A stretch of 60,771 nt of DNA from positions 1 through 60,771 of IMG/VR virus record IMGVR_UViG_3300024265_000051. One strand, given 5' to 3'. Below the pieces are notes generated by a model. The model was not told where the DNA came from, made no database searches, and saw only the letters and a list, made by a program, of their open reading frames with translations. This document shows, in pieces, positions 40,099 to 50,500 of the stretch; the stretch's first letter is position 1; each line of letters starts with the position of its first letter. The position numbers and the translations under genes were made by a program. Source of the DNA: a virus.

Positions 40099-41966
40099 TG
40101 GCTAAAGATAAAAGAAAAAGTACTAAAGATAAAAGAAAAAGTACTAAAGATGGCATAACTGATGAAATGATGGCAAGGTTCGATCATGCTTATGGAGAGG
40201 CTTTAGAGAGATTTACAGTTTTCCAGAGACTACAAAATGCTTATGATAACAACCCTAGTACTGTAAACTGGCCAACTATATCTGAGATTACGTTTCCTAT
40301 AACATTTAATTCAGTCGAAGAACAATTGCCGTTTTCTATGCGTTATCTCTTTCCTGAAAATAGGTTTATACAGTTGCTTCCAAATAAAGTAATGGATGAG
40401 AAAAGCGTCAGAAGTGTAGAGGACAGTCTTCTTTATACTGTCAGGAGCCAGATAGATCTTGAGAACGCAGCTTTCCCTTCTATAAAGGATTCATGGAAGT
40501 TTGGTGTAGGGTACGGACTTATAGACACGGAAAGAATAACACCTCCTAAAGTTATCCAAAGTAGAGTTCAGAAGGATGGAGCCATACTTAAACAGACTCC
40601 AAATATAGTTTTCGGTAGACCTGTAACAGTCCCTGTTTATAAATATTTATCAGTAATTCAAGTCATACCTATGCCTGGAGGAGCAAATGTTGAAGGCGCA
40701 AATAAAGCATCAGGACATTTCGTTATAGACTTTAAGACTGAATCTGAGTTCAGAGACATGATGGATGAAAAAGATCCTTTGACTAATGATAAGGTTTATA
40801 AAGGAGATGTTGATACTATAGTAAAAGAAGCAAGGTCAATGAACTTTGATGCAAGAGCTATAATGTCTGACAATATATGGATACTTGCAGGGAAAAGACT
40901 TTCATCTACAAATACGAATGACAAAAGAATACCTGTATTAATACCTATAGTAAGATGCTATTTTGATCATGAACAGCATTGGATAGCAAATGGTAAGCAT
41001 CGTATATGGTCAGCTAAAGACACTTATCAGACTTACATGAGCGATTTAGTAAAATGGTCTGCTTGCGCCGATGGATCAAGATGGTTTCCGCAGAACGTCA
41101 CAGAGGCTTCAGAACGTACAGCAACAGGACAGAATATATGGTATAATGGATTAGTAGATTTGGCTATGTATATGATGAATCCTACAAGAATTATTAATAC
41201 TACAGCAGTAGATAATCCTGACTCTTTAGGAAGAGGTCCTGGTTCAGATATACGAGTTAATAGAAATATTGGTGAATCTGTTCAATATATGGATCTACCT
41301 CAGTTCCCTCAACCGTTGTTTGGGATTGGTGATATTATTGAGAAGTTCCATGCCCAAACGAATTCACAGGTATCAAGTGTTAGGAATGGTCAGGCAGGGC
41401 TTGTCAGGGGTGGAGCGAATGCTCTTGAAACTATGCTTTCTTCAACCACTGGAAGGCAATTCTTAGCAAGTAAGATACTTAAGCTCGGAGGACTCAAACC
41501 AACAATAGAGAAGATACTTATTAAAAAGCAGTTACTGATTGATGATGACGGAGACAAATTTATAGATGTAGATTTTGATGCAGATACTGGAGACAGGAAG
41601 TTTGTTGAAAAGAGTGTCACAATCCAAGACATGAGAAACGTTTACAAAGTAGATCTTAACCTTCCTGCAGCAAGACTTAACTCTGCTTCAGATTTTGCAG
41701 AAAGAGCTGCATATTTTGACAGAACTGAAAGGAAGCCAGAGTTATTTGATGACAGGGCTAGATATGAAGAATTGACTGGAGATGTAGGACTTGTAAGACG
41801 CACAATGCTTCCTGAAAATGTAGTGAAAGAAAGAGCTGCAAGAAGGGCAGAGGCCGAAGTAAGAAACATTGAGAATGGAGGTTCTCAGTCAGGAACAGGA
41901 GAGGCGCAACAAACACAAGGCCAGCAGGCTCTTGCAGGTTCTGCAGGTATTAGCGGGTCACAATAA
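40098..41966 (+). CDS. Portal protein, 622 aa
   Basis: Follows TerL with a one-base overlap and precedes the head genes, in the usual order. Size and overall pattern (long helical stem, beta-rich wing, Gln/Ala/Gly tail) fit a podovirus-type portal, the ring through which DNA enters and leaves the head. The N-terminus is a 7-residue repeat K-D-K-R-K-S-T twice, coded by a perfect 21-base duplication (40104-40145). Confidence 0.7.
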   Translation: MAKDKRKSTKDKRKSTKDGITDEMMARFDHAYGEALERFTVFQRLQNAYDNNPSTVNWPTISEITFPITFNSVEEQLPFSMRYLFPENRFIQLLPNKVMDEKSVRSVEDSLLYTVRSQIDLENAAFPSIKDSWKFGVGYGLIDTERITPPKVIQSRVQKDGAILKQTPNIVFGRPVTVPVYKYLSVIQVIPMPGGANVEGANKASGHFVIDFKTESEFRDMMDEKDPLTNDKVYKGDVDTIVKEARSMNFDARAIMSDNIWILAGKRLSSTNTNDKRIPVLIPIVRCYFDHEQHWIANGKHRIWSAKDTYQTYMSDLVKWSACADGSRWFPQNVTEASERTATGQNIWYNGLVDLAMYMMNPTRIINTTAVDNPDSLGRGPGSDIRVNRNIGESVQYMDLPQFPQPLFGIGDIIEKFHAQTNSQVSSVRNGQAGLVRGGANALETMLSSTTGRQFLASKILKLGGLKPTIEKILIKKQLLIDDDGDKFIDVDFDADTGDRKFVEKSVTIQDMRNVYKVDLNLPAARLNSASDFAERAAYFDRTERKPELFDDRARYEELTGDVGLVRRTMLPENVVKERAARRAEAEVRNIENGGSQSGTGEAQQTQGQQALAGSAGISGSQ

Positions 41967-41975
41967 AGGAGTTGT

Positions 41976-42188
41976 ATGGAAGATCTAGAATTAAAAGCTA
42001 TGAACGAAGAACTTCAAGTATTTTACAAACTAGAACAAAAGGAGGAAATAAAAAAAAGACTGGAACAAATGAGAAAAAAGCATGGAGGAAAATTACCTCC
42101 TGTACTTAAATCAAGAGTTAATCAATTAAAAGCAACTGCGGAAAAACATGGTTTCAAAGTAGTTGATGCAAGGAGAATAAAATGTTAG
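41976..42188 (+). CDS. Small basic helical protein, 70 aa
   Basis: Lys/Glu-rich helix, then a basic part (K-S-R-V-N-Q-L-K). AAAGGAG before ATG. Between portal and scaffold, it could be a head accessory protein. Function unknown. Confidence 0.5.
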   Translation: MEDLELKAMNEELQVFYKLEQKEEIKKRLEQMRKKHGGKLPPVLKSRVNQLKATAEKHGFKVVDARRIKC

Positions 42189-42430
42189 CAGAATTCACTT
42201 ACATAATACCAGAAAACAAAGAGATGGAAAAAGATATAGTAAATGTAATGGAGAAGCATGGATATGATGCATATTCAAAAGGATCGTCGTGCACTCCGAA
42301 AACAAAAGAAATAGGATTCAAGAAAGACCCATCTATAAAAGCTAAAGATCCAGAAGAAATAAATCATAAAGTCAAGAAGAAGACAACCAAGAAGAAGACA
42401 ACCAAGAAGAAGACAACCAAGAAGAAATAA
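42182..42430 (+). CDS. Protein with lysine-rich repeat tail, 82 aa
   Basis: About 55 residues of ordinary sequence, then four copies of K-K-K-T-T coded by 15-base tandem units (about 42369-42426). Such tails resemble histone H1 ends and probably bind DNA without sequence preference. AAGGAG upstream. May be packaged with DNA; not proven. Confidence 0.6.
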   Translation: MLAEFTYIIPENKEMEKDIVNVMEKHGYDAYSKGSSCTPKTKEIGFKKDPSIKAKDPEEINHKVKKKTTKKKTTKKKTTKKK

Positions 42431-42438
42431 AGGTTTGT

Positions 42439-42843
42439 ATGAATTATCATGGATTCGATATAAAAGGATTAGAAAATGAGATATCTCAACTTTCTAAAAT
42501 AAGGACCAGACAGAAATTCTATACATCTCTGAATCATCATGAAGAAGGAAAACTATTTATTCAGGAACTCAGAGACCGTAGAAATTTTGCAAGAGAACAG
42601 TACATACATATTGATCCAACTTCAGAAAATTCTAATATTCTTTTAGCTGTTATACAGGGAAGAGAATTTGAGGCAGAAACTTGGCTGAAAAGATTTTCTG
42701 ATGCTGAAGCAGCTGATAAACAAATAGAAGAAAAGATAAAAGAAATAAAGGATGTTATTAAACACAAACAAAAAAATACAGGAAGGCAAGAACAAATAAT
42801 TCCTACCCCTGTATTAGCGGAGGTTAAAAATGCCCTGGGATGA
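42439..42843 (+). CDS. Hypothetical helical protein, 134 aa
   Basis: Mostly helical, with Glu/Lys-rich C-terminal half. Located before the scaffold-like gene and overlapping it by 14 bases. Function unknown; may be a head assembly accessory. Confidence 0.5.
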   Translation: MNYHGFDIKGLENEISQLSKIRTRQKFYTSLNHHEEGKLFIQELRDRRNFAREQYIHIDPTSENSNILLAVIQGREFEAETWLKRFSDAEAADKQIEEKIKEIKDVIKHKQKNTGRQEQIIPTPVLAEVKNALG

Positions 42844-43489
42844 TGACAAAGAAGAAGTATTAAAAAGCATTAAGGCCGCTACTGACGCAGTAGCAGTAAT
42901 GACTACTAAAGTCGATGGCCAGGAAAAAATAACACAAGAATTCAAGCAAGAGATAGGTGATGCCAGAAAACAGGCTGAAAGTGTTCTCGAAACTATGAAG
43001 AAAATGGATGGGTATGATCCTGAAAAAATAAAAGACTTAGAAAAAACAGTTGACAGTCTGAAGAAAAAAGCAGAAAATATAGAAAATCAGGGTGGCACTG
43101 ACGAAGAAGGTTCTGAGCCTGTACTTTCTAAAGAGGAGCAAAAAGTTGCAGATGATGTATACAAAAAGCTGTCTCAAGAGGAAAAAGCAGTAATAGTATC
43201 AGATCCTGAAAAAAAGAAGGCGTTTTTGATAGCTGCTAAAGCTTCTACCCCTCAGTCAGTTCCTGAAAGTTTATTTATTGATCACCAGGTTAACACGCCC
43301 GATGCTAATGAGTTCGTAGAACTTTTTAAACGGGCAAATAGATCTGCTAGTCATGTGAATGCAACTGGTAATAGATCTGCTAATAATTTTGATGGAGCAG
43401 ATGACAGGACCAATGTAGATGTTCAAAAAGGAAACTTGCCACGCTGTATAGGTGGAAAGATACCTTCTAGATCTCCTTCACAAGATTAG
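42830..43489 (+). CDS. Scaffold-like head protein, 219 aa
   Basis: Acidic and coiled-coil-rich (about residues 10-90), directly before the major capsid gene, which is the usual place and style of a scaffold protein that shapes the procapsid. C-terminal part is polar and probably flexible. GGAGG precedes the ATG. No protease motif seen. Confidence 0.6.
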   Translation: MPWDDDKEEVLKSIKAATDAVAVMTTKVDGQEKITQEFKQEIGDARKQAESVLETMKKMDGYDPEKIKDLEKTVDSLKKKAENIENQGGTDEEGSEPVLSKEEQKVADDVYKKLSQEEKAVIVSDPEKKKAFLIAAKASTPQSVPESLFIDHQVNTPDANEFVELFKRANRSASHVNATGNRSANNFDGADDRTNVDVQKGNLPRCIGGKIPSRSPSQD

Positions 43490-43515
43490 TATAACAATTA
43501 ATCAAGGAGAGTATT

Positions 43516-44742
43516 ATGTACAGGGTAACTTTACCTTATACTACTAGAACTACTGGCGTAGATGTCTTTGACACAGACAATTTATTCAGACAGAGAGAGT
43601 TAGACAATCAATTAGATATGCTTAATGATGATGATGGCACACTTCTTAAAGCTCTTGAGTTATGGAGCAGAAAAGAGCCTGTAAATCAGCCTGTTTATAG
43701 TTGGGTAGAAGATGAAATTCTTCCTATTCATACTAATGTTAACAACTCAGGTGGATATTCGTCATCTGCTACATCTATAGTTGTAGATGAGGCAAAACTA
43801 TTTATTGTCAATTCAGAAGTTCATAATACGCGTACACTAGAAAATATGCGTGTTACAGCAGTCAATTATACAACAAACGCAATAACTGTTACTCGTGGAT
43901 GGAATGGTACGCCTCAAGCAGCACTTCTTGACAACGAAATACTTGTAGCTGGTATTGCGCATCTTCCTGAACTTGGTGATGCTAATGAAGGAACCGGACG
44001 TATTCCTGATGTAGAGAAATCAAACTTCGTATCTTATTTTTCTGAAACATTCAAGATTTCACATCTTCAGGATGTTGCAGCAATGATACAAGTTGGTATT
44101 GGCGCACCCGCTACTATAGAATGGGAAGTTGTAAATAAGATGCTTGAGATCAAGCGTAAAGTTAATAAAGCTCTTATTTTTCAACATAAAGGTACTACTG
44201 TAACTGCCGATGGTACTATTTACGTTTCTCAGGGATTCATTCATTATGTTGAAGAAAATGTACTTAATGTAGGAAACAAGAACGAAAACCTTACATGGCC
44301 TATTCTTAGTGAATTCTTTGACCAGTGCTTTGATGCTACTGCGAGTTCTTCTCAGAAATTCGTCAATGCAGGAAATAGATTGTATGGTGCTCTTAACAGG
44401 ATGTCTCGCATAATGTCTACGCCTCCTGTTAAGTACTTCCAACCAGATCTTAATACTGATATGCTTGAGATCACTACTGAAGAAGGCAACCTTGTTAAAG
44501 TTGCAAGGGACAAACGTGGATTCCCTGCTTCTGAAGGTCTTGCTGGATGGGGTCTTGTGGTTGATATGGGCCATGCGTTCCATAGAGAATATGTAGATAC
44601 ACCAATGACGTGGAGACAGAATATCCAAGAAGGTAGATCTCATTACAGGCAAGATGAATATTGGGGTAGTTTCTCTCTTGAAGCACGTCATCCTGAAACT
44701 CATGGTTTCGTTCGCGGCGCAGGAAAAACTATTGTTGACTAA
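43516..44742 (+). CDS. Major capsid protein, 408 aa
   Basis: Strong AAGGAG site, isolated by a short gap on each side, at the place for the most abundant head protein. Contains a beta-rich insertion (G-W-N-G-T, V-T-R) at 115-140 and a long helix (E-W-E-V-V-N-K-M-L-E-I-K) like the HK97-fold spine. The pattern is closest to my memory of DUF5309-type head proteins. Assembles the icosahedral shell. Confidence 0.75.
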   Translation: MYRVTLPYTTRTTGVDVFDTDNLFRQRELDNQLDMLNDDDGTLLKALELWSRKEPVNQPVYSWVEDEILPIHTNVNNSGGYSSSATSIVVDEAKLFIVNSEVHNTRTLENMRVTAVNYTTNAITVTRGWNGTPQAALLDNEILVAGIAHLPELGDANEGTGRIPDVEKSNFVSYFSETFKISHLQDVAAMIQVGIGAPATIEWEVVNKMLEIKRKVNKALIFQHKGTTVTADGTIYVSQGFIHYVEENVLNVGNKNENLTWPILSEFFDQCFDATASSSQKFVNAGNRLYGALNRMSRIMSTPPVKYFQPDLNTDMLEITTEEGNLVKVARDKRGFPASEGLAGWGLVVDMGHAFHREYVDTPMTWRQNIQEGRSHYRQDEYWGSFSLEARHPETHGFVRGAGKTIVD

Positions 44743-44789
44743 AATAATAATGACTAACGCTTACTGTAAGCTTAACTAGGAATGTCATA

Positions 44790-45359
44790 ATGACGGATGA
44801 AATAACTATTAAAAAAGCTGATAAAAAAGAAGATCTGACTGACGTGTTTTCTTCCAATTCTAACGATGAAGTAGAACAGATAGAAGATTCTACAGAAGAA
44901 TCTATTGTTTCTACTCATCGTCAGGAAGAAAATAAAGAAGAAAAAGTAGATGATGATCTTATAACGATCCAATTTAGGTATAAGAAATACCAAATGATAT
45001 TGGATATTCTTGATGATCTTAAGTCTGAAGAGCATGGAACTCCGCAAGGTAGAGTACTTCATGCTCGTAACTGGAGACTGGTTCTTAATTTAAAAGTTCC
45101 AGAAGATAAAGAAGTTTATGAAGAACTTCTTAAATCTCAACAGTACAAAGCAGACTTCTGGATTCTTAGAAAGGTTGACAAACACGACAGGATAAAGGAC
45201 AGGGCTCAGACGCTTAAAAAACTTCAGAGCATGTCAAGGGCTCAACTGATGTCATTCTTGACTCAAAAAGAAATGATTGATGCTGGCTTACTTCCTGGCG
45301 AACCAGATCCTTCTGAACTTATTATGCTTATAATTGACAATAAAAGATTAGAAATGTAA
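44790..45359 (+). CDS. Hypothetical acidic-start protein, 189 aa
   Basis: An acidic, low-complexity first third (D-E-V-E-Q-I-E-D-S-T-E-E-S), then a helical domain. Just after the capsid gene, so a head accessory, decoration or connector role is possible. A short GCTTACTGTAAGC palindrome precedes it (44760-44772). Confidence 0.5.
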   Translation: MTDEITIKKADKKEDLTDVFSSNSNDEVEQIEDSTEESIVSTHRQEENKEEKVDDDLITIQFRYKKYQMILDILDDLKSEEHGTPQGRVLHARNWRLVLNLKVPEDKEVYEELLKSQQYKADFWILRKVDKHDRIKDRAQTLKKLQSMSRAQLMSFLTQKEMIDAGLLPGEPDPSELIMLIIDNKRLEM

Positions 45360-45368
45360 GGAAAAATT

Positions 45369-46169
45369 ATGAATAAATATATCGTAATATTAATGACTTG
45401 TGTTTGCGTAATTGCAAATTTTTCTATGGCAGAGACTATAGAAGATATTCTGAACAACCAGATAAGAGAAGAGGTTAGGAAAAGTACTGCTAATTGGCAC
45501 AGACTCTATGATGGAGCAACTCTGCCTAATGGTCTTACTGTAACAGGAGCCTTTACTAATTCTGGTGATCTTACTACTTCTGCTGGTGATATAACTGCCA
45601 GTGCAGGAGATATATCAGCAACTCAGACAGCAAGCGGCATAGTATCTGTTGCAACGTTTACAGCAGGAGAGAATGCAGATGCAAAACTTATTCTTGACGC
45701 TGACGATGGCGATGATAATGCAGATACGTGGACAGTTGAATCTGAAGCTACTGGTAATGATCTATCAGTACTTAATCATACTACAGAGGTACTGAATCTA
45801 ACTTCTGCAGGTGCGTTATCTGTCATTTCTACTTTTGATGCTGATAGCGTAACTGTAGATGCAAGCGCAGGTCTTGACACTCAAGCTGCAGGTTCATTGC
45901 TTATAGGTGCTGCTACTGCTACATCTGTAGAGATTGCTGACACTGCTGTAGCTACAGATATACAAGGAACTTTATCTGTAGACGAAGCCGCTGTTTTTGA
46001 CACTACTCTAGAGATTACAGGCCTTCCTATAGTTACAGTGACTAACGCTCCAGGAAGTAGCACCATGGCAATAAATGATTTGCCTGCAGCAACAACTAAT
46101 GCTCTGTACTTCAAGATAAGGTTGACTGGAGCAACTAATGAATATGTTATTCCTGCGTTCAAAATGTAA
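45369..46169 (+). CDS. Signal-peptide fibre-like protein, 266 aa
   Basis: M-N-K-Y-I-V-I-L-M-T-C-V-C-V-I-A-N-F-S-M-A is read as a Sec signal peptide, with S-M-A as the cleavage site near residue 21. The mature part has repeated Gly/Asp/Ala/Ser strands (T-A-S-A-G-D-I, then S-A-G-D-I-S) as in phage head fibres and tail fibres. First of six signal-peptide genes in the late block. Secretion signals on virion proteins are rare, so a host-surface role is also possible. Confidence 0.65.
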   Translation: MNKYIVILMTCVCVIANFSMAETIEDILNNQIREEVRKSTANWHRLYDGATLPNGLTVTGAFTNSGDLTTSAGDITASAGDISATQTASGIVSVATFTAGENADAKLILDADDGDDNADTWTVESEATGNDLSVLNHTTEVLNLTSAGALSVISTFDADSVTVDASAGLDTQAAGSLLIGAATATSVEIADTAVATDIQGTLSVDEAAVFDTTLEITGLPIVTVTNAPGSSTMAINDLPAATTNALYFKIRLTGATNEYVIPAFKM

Positions 46170-46187
46170 TAAAAAAAATAAAGGAGA

Positions 46188-47009
46188 ATGAATATGAATA
46201 TGGTTGAAAAACTTCCTGTAAGAACTGCTGAGATACAAAAAGCTGATACAAAAAATCCTTTATTCCGTCTTAAGTTTAAGGATATCAGAAAAGGCAGTGG
46301 AGAAACTCAAGATCTGTATGCTGCAATAACTATAGATAATAATGGGTCTGACGATAGCAAACTTATAATATTGCTGAATATAGGTGTGAGCGCAACTAGT
46401 TATACTCAGTATCAGTTTTCTGCTGCTGCTGCTGCTGTAGCAGATCCTAGTGCTGTTGATTCGTCTCCTACTCATGCACAAGTAACTACACTTGGGGCAC
46501 TGATAGATGCTGTCAATGCATTGAGATTAAACACAACTCCGGTAGGTTTGTGGATGGTCAGGCTTGATGCTGCTGCTGATTACTCTATTGATACAGATGA
46601 TTTCATTGATCTTACTGAAGAGACAATGAGCCCTCTGTTTACTGATTATCTGTACAGAGATGCTTCAGAACTTACTTATATGTCTATGCGTCTCGGAAAC
46701 CCTGACGACCTTAATGGTAAGAGAGCAGGCGGAGAGATTGATATAGTGTCTATACAGGCTCTTGTAGATTCTAACTCAGGAACGGATTGTGAATTCAAGA
46801 TGAGTTACGATCCTGAAGAGACTGATTATACCCAAGAAGAAGAACTGGGTTATACAAGATTAGTTCCTGATAACTCATGGACTACTCTATGGGATTGGTC
46901 AACAAGACCTCTGAGAGTTAAAGGACCGATTCTTATTGAACTTACATCTACTGTATCAATGGCAGATGGCGCTAAATGTCTCATAAATTACCGTAACGCT
47001 GAAGTCTAA
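46188..47009 (+). CDS. Hypothetical structural protein, 273 aa
   Basis: Beta-rich protein with a low-complexity Ala run (about residues 78-90) and no signal sequence. Three in-frame ATGs follow AAAGGAG; the second (46194) has best spacing. Sits between two signal-peptide genes; probably a structural component. A perfect 14-bp hairpin follows. Confidence 0.5.
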   Translation: MNMNMVEKLPVRTAEIQKADTKNPLFRLKFKDIRKGSGETQDLYAAITIDNNGSDDSKLIILLNIGVSATSYTQYQFSAAAAAVADPSAVDSSPTHAQVTTLGALIDAVNALRLNTTPVGLWMVRLDAAADYSIDTDDFIDLTEETMSPLFTDYLYRDASELTYMSMRLGNPDDLNGKRAGGEIDIVSIQALVDSNSGTDCEFKMSYDPEETDYTQEEELGYTRLVPDNSWTTLWDWSTRPLRVKGPILIELTSTVSMADGAKCLINYRNAEV

Positions 47010-47017
47010 AAAATTGA

Positions 47018-47058
47018 TGTGGAGGTCTGCATTAGGTATGGCCGTGCAGGCTTCCACA
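47018..47058 (+). terminator. Strong hairpin, possible terminator or processing site
   Basis: TGTGGAGGTCTGCA (47018-47031) pairs over 14 bp, two of them G-U, with TGCAGGCTTCCACA (47045-47058), loop 13 bases, followed by a T-rich GTTTCTAATTT. It could reduce read-through into the fibre genes, or act as an RNA processing or leader element for 47080-47595. Confidence 0.55.
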
Positions 47059-47079
47059 GTTTCTAATTTGGAGTGTATC

Positions 47080-47595
47080 ATGAAAAAAATATCTATATTC
47101 TTCGTCTGTATATTAATGATATGCATTAATATGATGGGAGAATCTCAACCTGAAAGGCGTGAGTACGCTCAAGATCTTATAGCCGGTGAACTTTATTTTA
47201 TTGAATGGAAAAACGTTATTGGTGGATCGTATTCATTTACTAATAATTTGACGTACATGTGGTACCCTGCAGAAATTGAAACATGGTATACTGCTGCATC
47301 TACTAGCACAAATTCAATGAGTCATGTTTTCAGACATACAGAAGAACAGTTTGAGGAAACTCGTGTAGTTACAAATGAATTCGGAAATATTCAAACGAAT
47401 TATCTTCATGGGCTTACAAACACTGTGACTACACTCATAACTAACAGTATTGTATCATGGACTAATACTAGCGAAACAAGAAAGCAAGCAGATGTATCAG
47501 CTCTGAGCAATCACTATATACAGCGTGGAGATATTATTCCTTTCGTTTTCAGCAATACTAATTCAGTATGGCTAAGACTAGTCGGAAGGAGATAA
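47080..47595 (+). CDS. Secreted hypothetical protein, 171 aa
   Basis: Start at ATG 47080 (M-K-K-I-S-I-F-F-V-C) with GGAG upstream; the longer frame runs through the hairpin. Hydrophobic core to about residue 20 suggests a signal peptide; the cleavage site is weak. Mature part is Thr/Asn-rich beta strands. Second signal-peptide gene of the cluster. Confidence 0.6.
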   Translation: MKKISIFFVCILMICINMMGESQPERREYAQDLIAGELYFIEWKNVIGGSYSFTNNLTYMWYPAEIETWYTAASTSTNSMSHVFRHTEEQFEETRVVTNEFGNIQTNYLHGLTNTVTTLITNSIVSWTNTSETRKQADVSALSNHYIQRGDIIPFVFSNTNSVWLRLVGRR

Positions 47596-47596
47596 T

Positions 47597-50500
47597 ATGA
47601 AGAAACAGTTTATTTTTGCTTTATGCTTTATTGCATGTTCTTTTTGCTATTCAGCTCCACCTACAAAACCTATAAATGCTAATTTTCAACTCACTGGACA
47701 ACAATGGGATTTAAGGACTAAGGTTGGAAATACTCCAAATATAGTTGCCACAATGTATGATGGTGATGATTTATGGGATGCTACAGGATGGACTTTTACT
47801 TTCAAGTTTGGAAGGAATAGAAATTCTGACAACATGGTAAGCATAGCAGGAGTAGTCACATCAAATACTGTAAGTTTCCAGGCAATGACAAACACATTCG
47901 GCTCTCCTATTGAAAAATGGTATTGCGCTATAACAGCATCTCATACTAATAATTACGTAAATTCAGACCCTGAAGGAATAATAACTATTAAAAGGGCTCC
48001 TGAAGTTGATTCAGGAACTCTAAGTTTTGTTAGAAGTATAAATCCAAGTTTATATACATTTTCTGGATCTACAGCAACATGGCCTTTTCTTTCAGATCAA
48101 GATGGTTCTGCAGTAGGAGACTTAACCTATTTTAATGGAACAAACTGGATAAGCATATCAGCAGGAACTTCAGGTTATATTCTCTTATCTCAAGGTTTAG
48201 CTGCGCCTATATGGACAAATATTACTTCAGTAGTAAATATTAATGGTGGCGATGGTATTGATGTTACTGTGTCTGGAGGTACAAATACAATTGCAGTCGA
48301 TGCTACAGTCATACGTCGTGACGGCATCATTGATTTCACAGGCGATCAGGATCACGGTAGCAATGCTGTTACGGGCGTAGAATATCAAGATTTTGAGCCC
48401 TTGTCGGCAGATCCAGCACACCAGGCAGGCCGTGTATTTTATAATGCTACAGACGATTCCTGGAAAATGTATTTTGAAAGCTCTGAAGTCACAATGAACG
48501 TAGGAGAAGAGTTATGGTTTCCCGGCAGAAATAATACTGGATCTACAATAACAAATGGTCAGGTAGTGTATGTTACCGGACAAATAGGTCAAAAGGAAAC
48601 AGTTGCCCTTGCACGAGCAAATAATGAAACAACAGCGAAGGCGTTAGCTTTTGCGACAGAGGAAATACTCAATAATGAAAATGGAAAATGTACGATTTTT
48701 GGGTCTGTAGGCGGATTGAATACAACGGCTATAGGAAGTAACAGCGGATCAGATTTATTCTTGTCTGCAACGACGTTTGGCTTAGCGCAGACAAACGCTC
48801 CGACAGGAGAGACTAATTATATCGTGAGGCTTGGTAAACTCGGTATCATAAATCCTGTCACCGGTAATGTTAACATCAATATTCATCCGGCTATAATGGC
48901 AAACGAGATTTTTGGATTAAATAGTGAGATAGCAGCATCACAGGCATTTACAAACTTAGAGGCTCAGGTAACGGCGAACCTTGATACCAATACGATACAA
49001 CAGAATCTTATACTTACCAATCAATTTTGGATTTCGGCTAACTCAGATAGCAATGCCGTCAATACGTCCGGAGTTGCAAATAATATTGCTACAAACCTAG
49101 ATCAATGGGTTATAATATATTCAAATCAAGCTAACATTGCAATTTTAGATACCAACACATGGAAAATCTCAGAGAGCAACACGGCGGCGGCTGGAACTAC
49201 TAATACGCATGCAACCTCCAAGTTCCGGAGCGGCACAGAAACAGCTAATGGCTACTCTGATCTTGCGCTTGAGACTTTTAACGTTGGCACTAACTCGGTG
49301 ATTAATGTTGTGGACGGCGTAAACCCACAGGATGCAGCTACTATCTCGCAAATATCTACGGTGCGACAACTACTTAATGCTATGCCGACCAACAGGCCAG
49401 TACTTACATATTCTTCAGATGGGACAAACGTAACTATAGCAGTTACAACAACTGATGGATCAGGGTCTTTTGATGTATTTTTCGACGATACACTTGTGCA
49501 GTTTGCTACCCCGATAAATCTTACGCTTACACCCGGTACCACAAACAGTTTGCAAATGAATTATGTATATGCTCTCGCTGGCGGGGTCACGAATGGTACT
49601 ACATTCCCTACAGGAGAATATTCTCCGATGTTTGATATAGGTCTGCTTGACGCCCTGTTTACGCAGAATACTGGCCTATATTCGATACGCCGTCATACGG
49701 ATGAAGTATCGGGGCCAAACGGTGATGATAGATCGGCTGTACAAAGGTTAATGCATAGGGTTAGACTTGAGCCGTCTCGGTGGCTAGAAGGTGGAGATTT
49801 GGCGGCTGTTGTTACTACTCAGGGCGGCGCGAATGATGATGTATATTTAACCATTACGGCGGGAATTTCGGCACAATTGCATGAGCAAACATTCCCTGCT
49901 GTGACCGCTACTAATGGTAGCGTTTTTTACATAATAGATAATCATCCCGATGGTAAGCAGATGATCACTAATCTTAATCAGATCACCGTAGATGCTAATA
50001 GCAATGCTGTTCTTAGCAGTTCAGTAAGTTATTTTAATGTGGTGGTTATGAAGCATGTCAGCAGTGGTACAACTGGCAGTGTTGGGGAGGTCCATCTTAA
50101 TTTATCTACTGATGATTATGCCAGCCAAGCCAACGCACAGCAAGATGTTAATCAGCATGCCGTGTATTCGGTCTCTGACCCACGGTTACCCGGTCAATTC
50201 ATTGTTGTAGGTTTTGCTACCCTCCACCGGACCCCTGCTGGAGGCGGTACATTTGATGTCACGATTACACCTAAACTTGGTACTTCTGTTGGTTCGGCGG
50301 GGGGCGGGGCATCGAGTCCAGAGGCTAAAGTAAATTTTACAGATGCCGAGCTTACTATCTTTGATGCTGTCGCGCCCACAAACATCATACGTTTCAACGC
50401 GGACGCTACAGGCGGAGACATGACGTACACTATGCCCGAAGCTAATGGCGGTGCTGGTACGGTTGCGCTGACAACTCAGGACGAAACGTTTGATGCTGAT

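Noticed and set aside
44059-44703. 214-aa minus-strand frame inside the capsid gene
   Set aside because: Shadow of the capsid gene on the other strand; no ribosome site and wrong strand for the late block.
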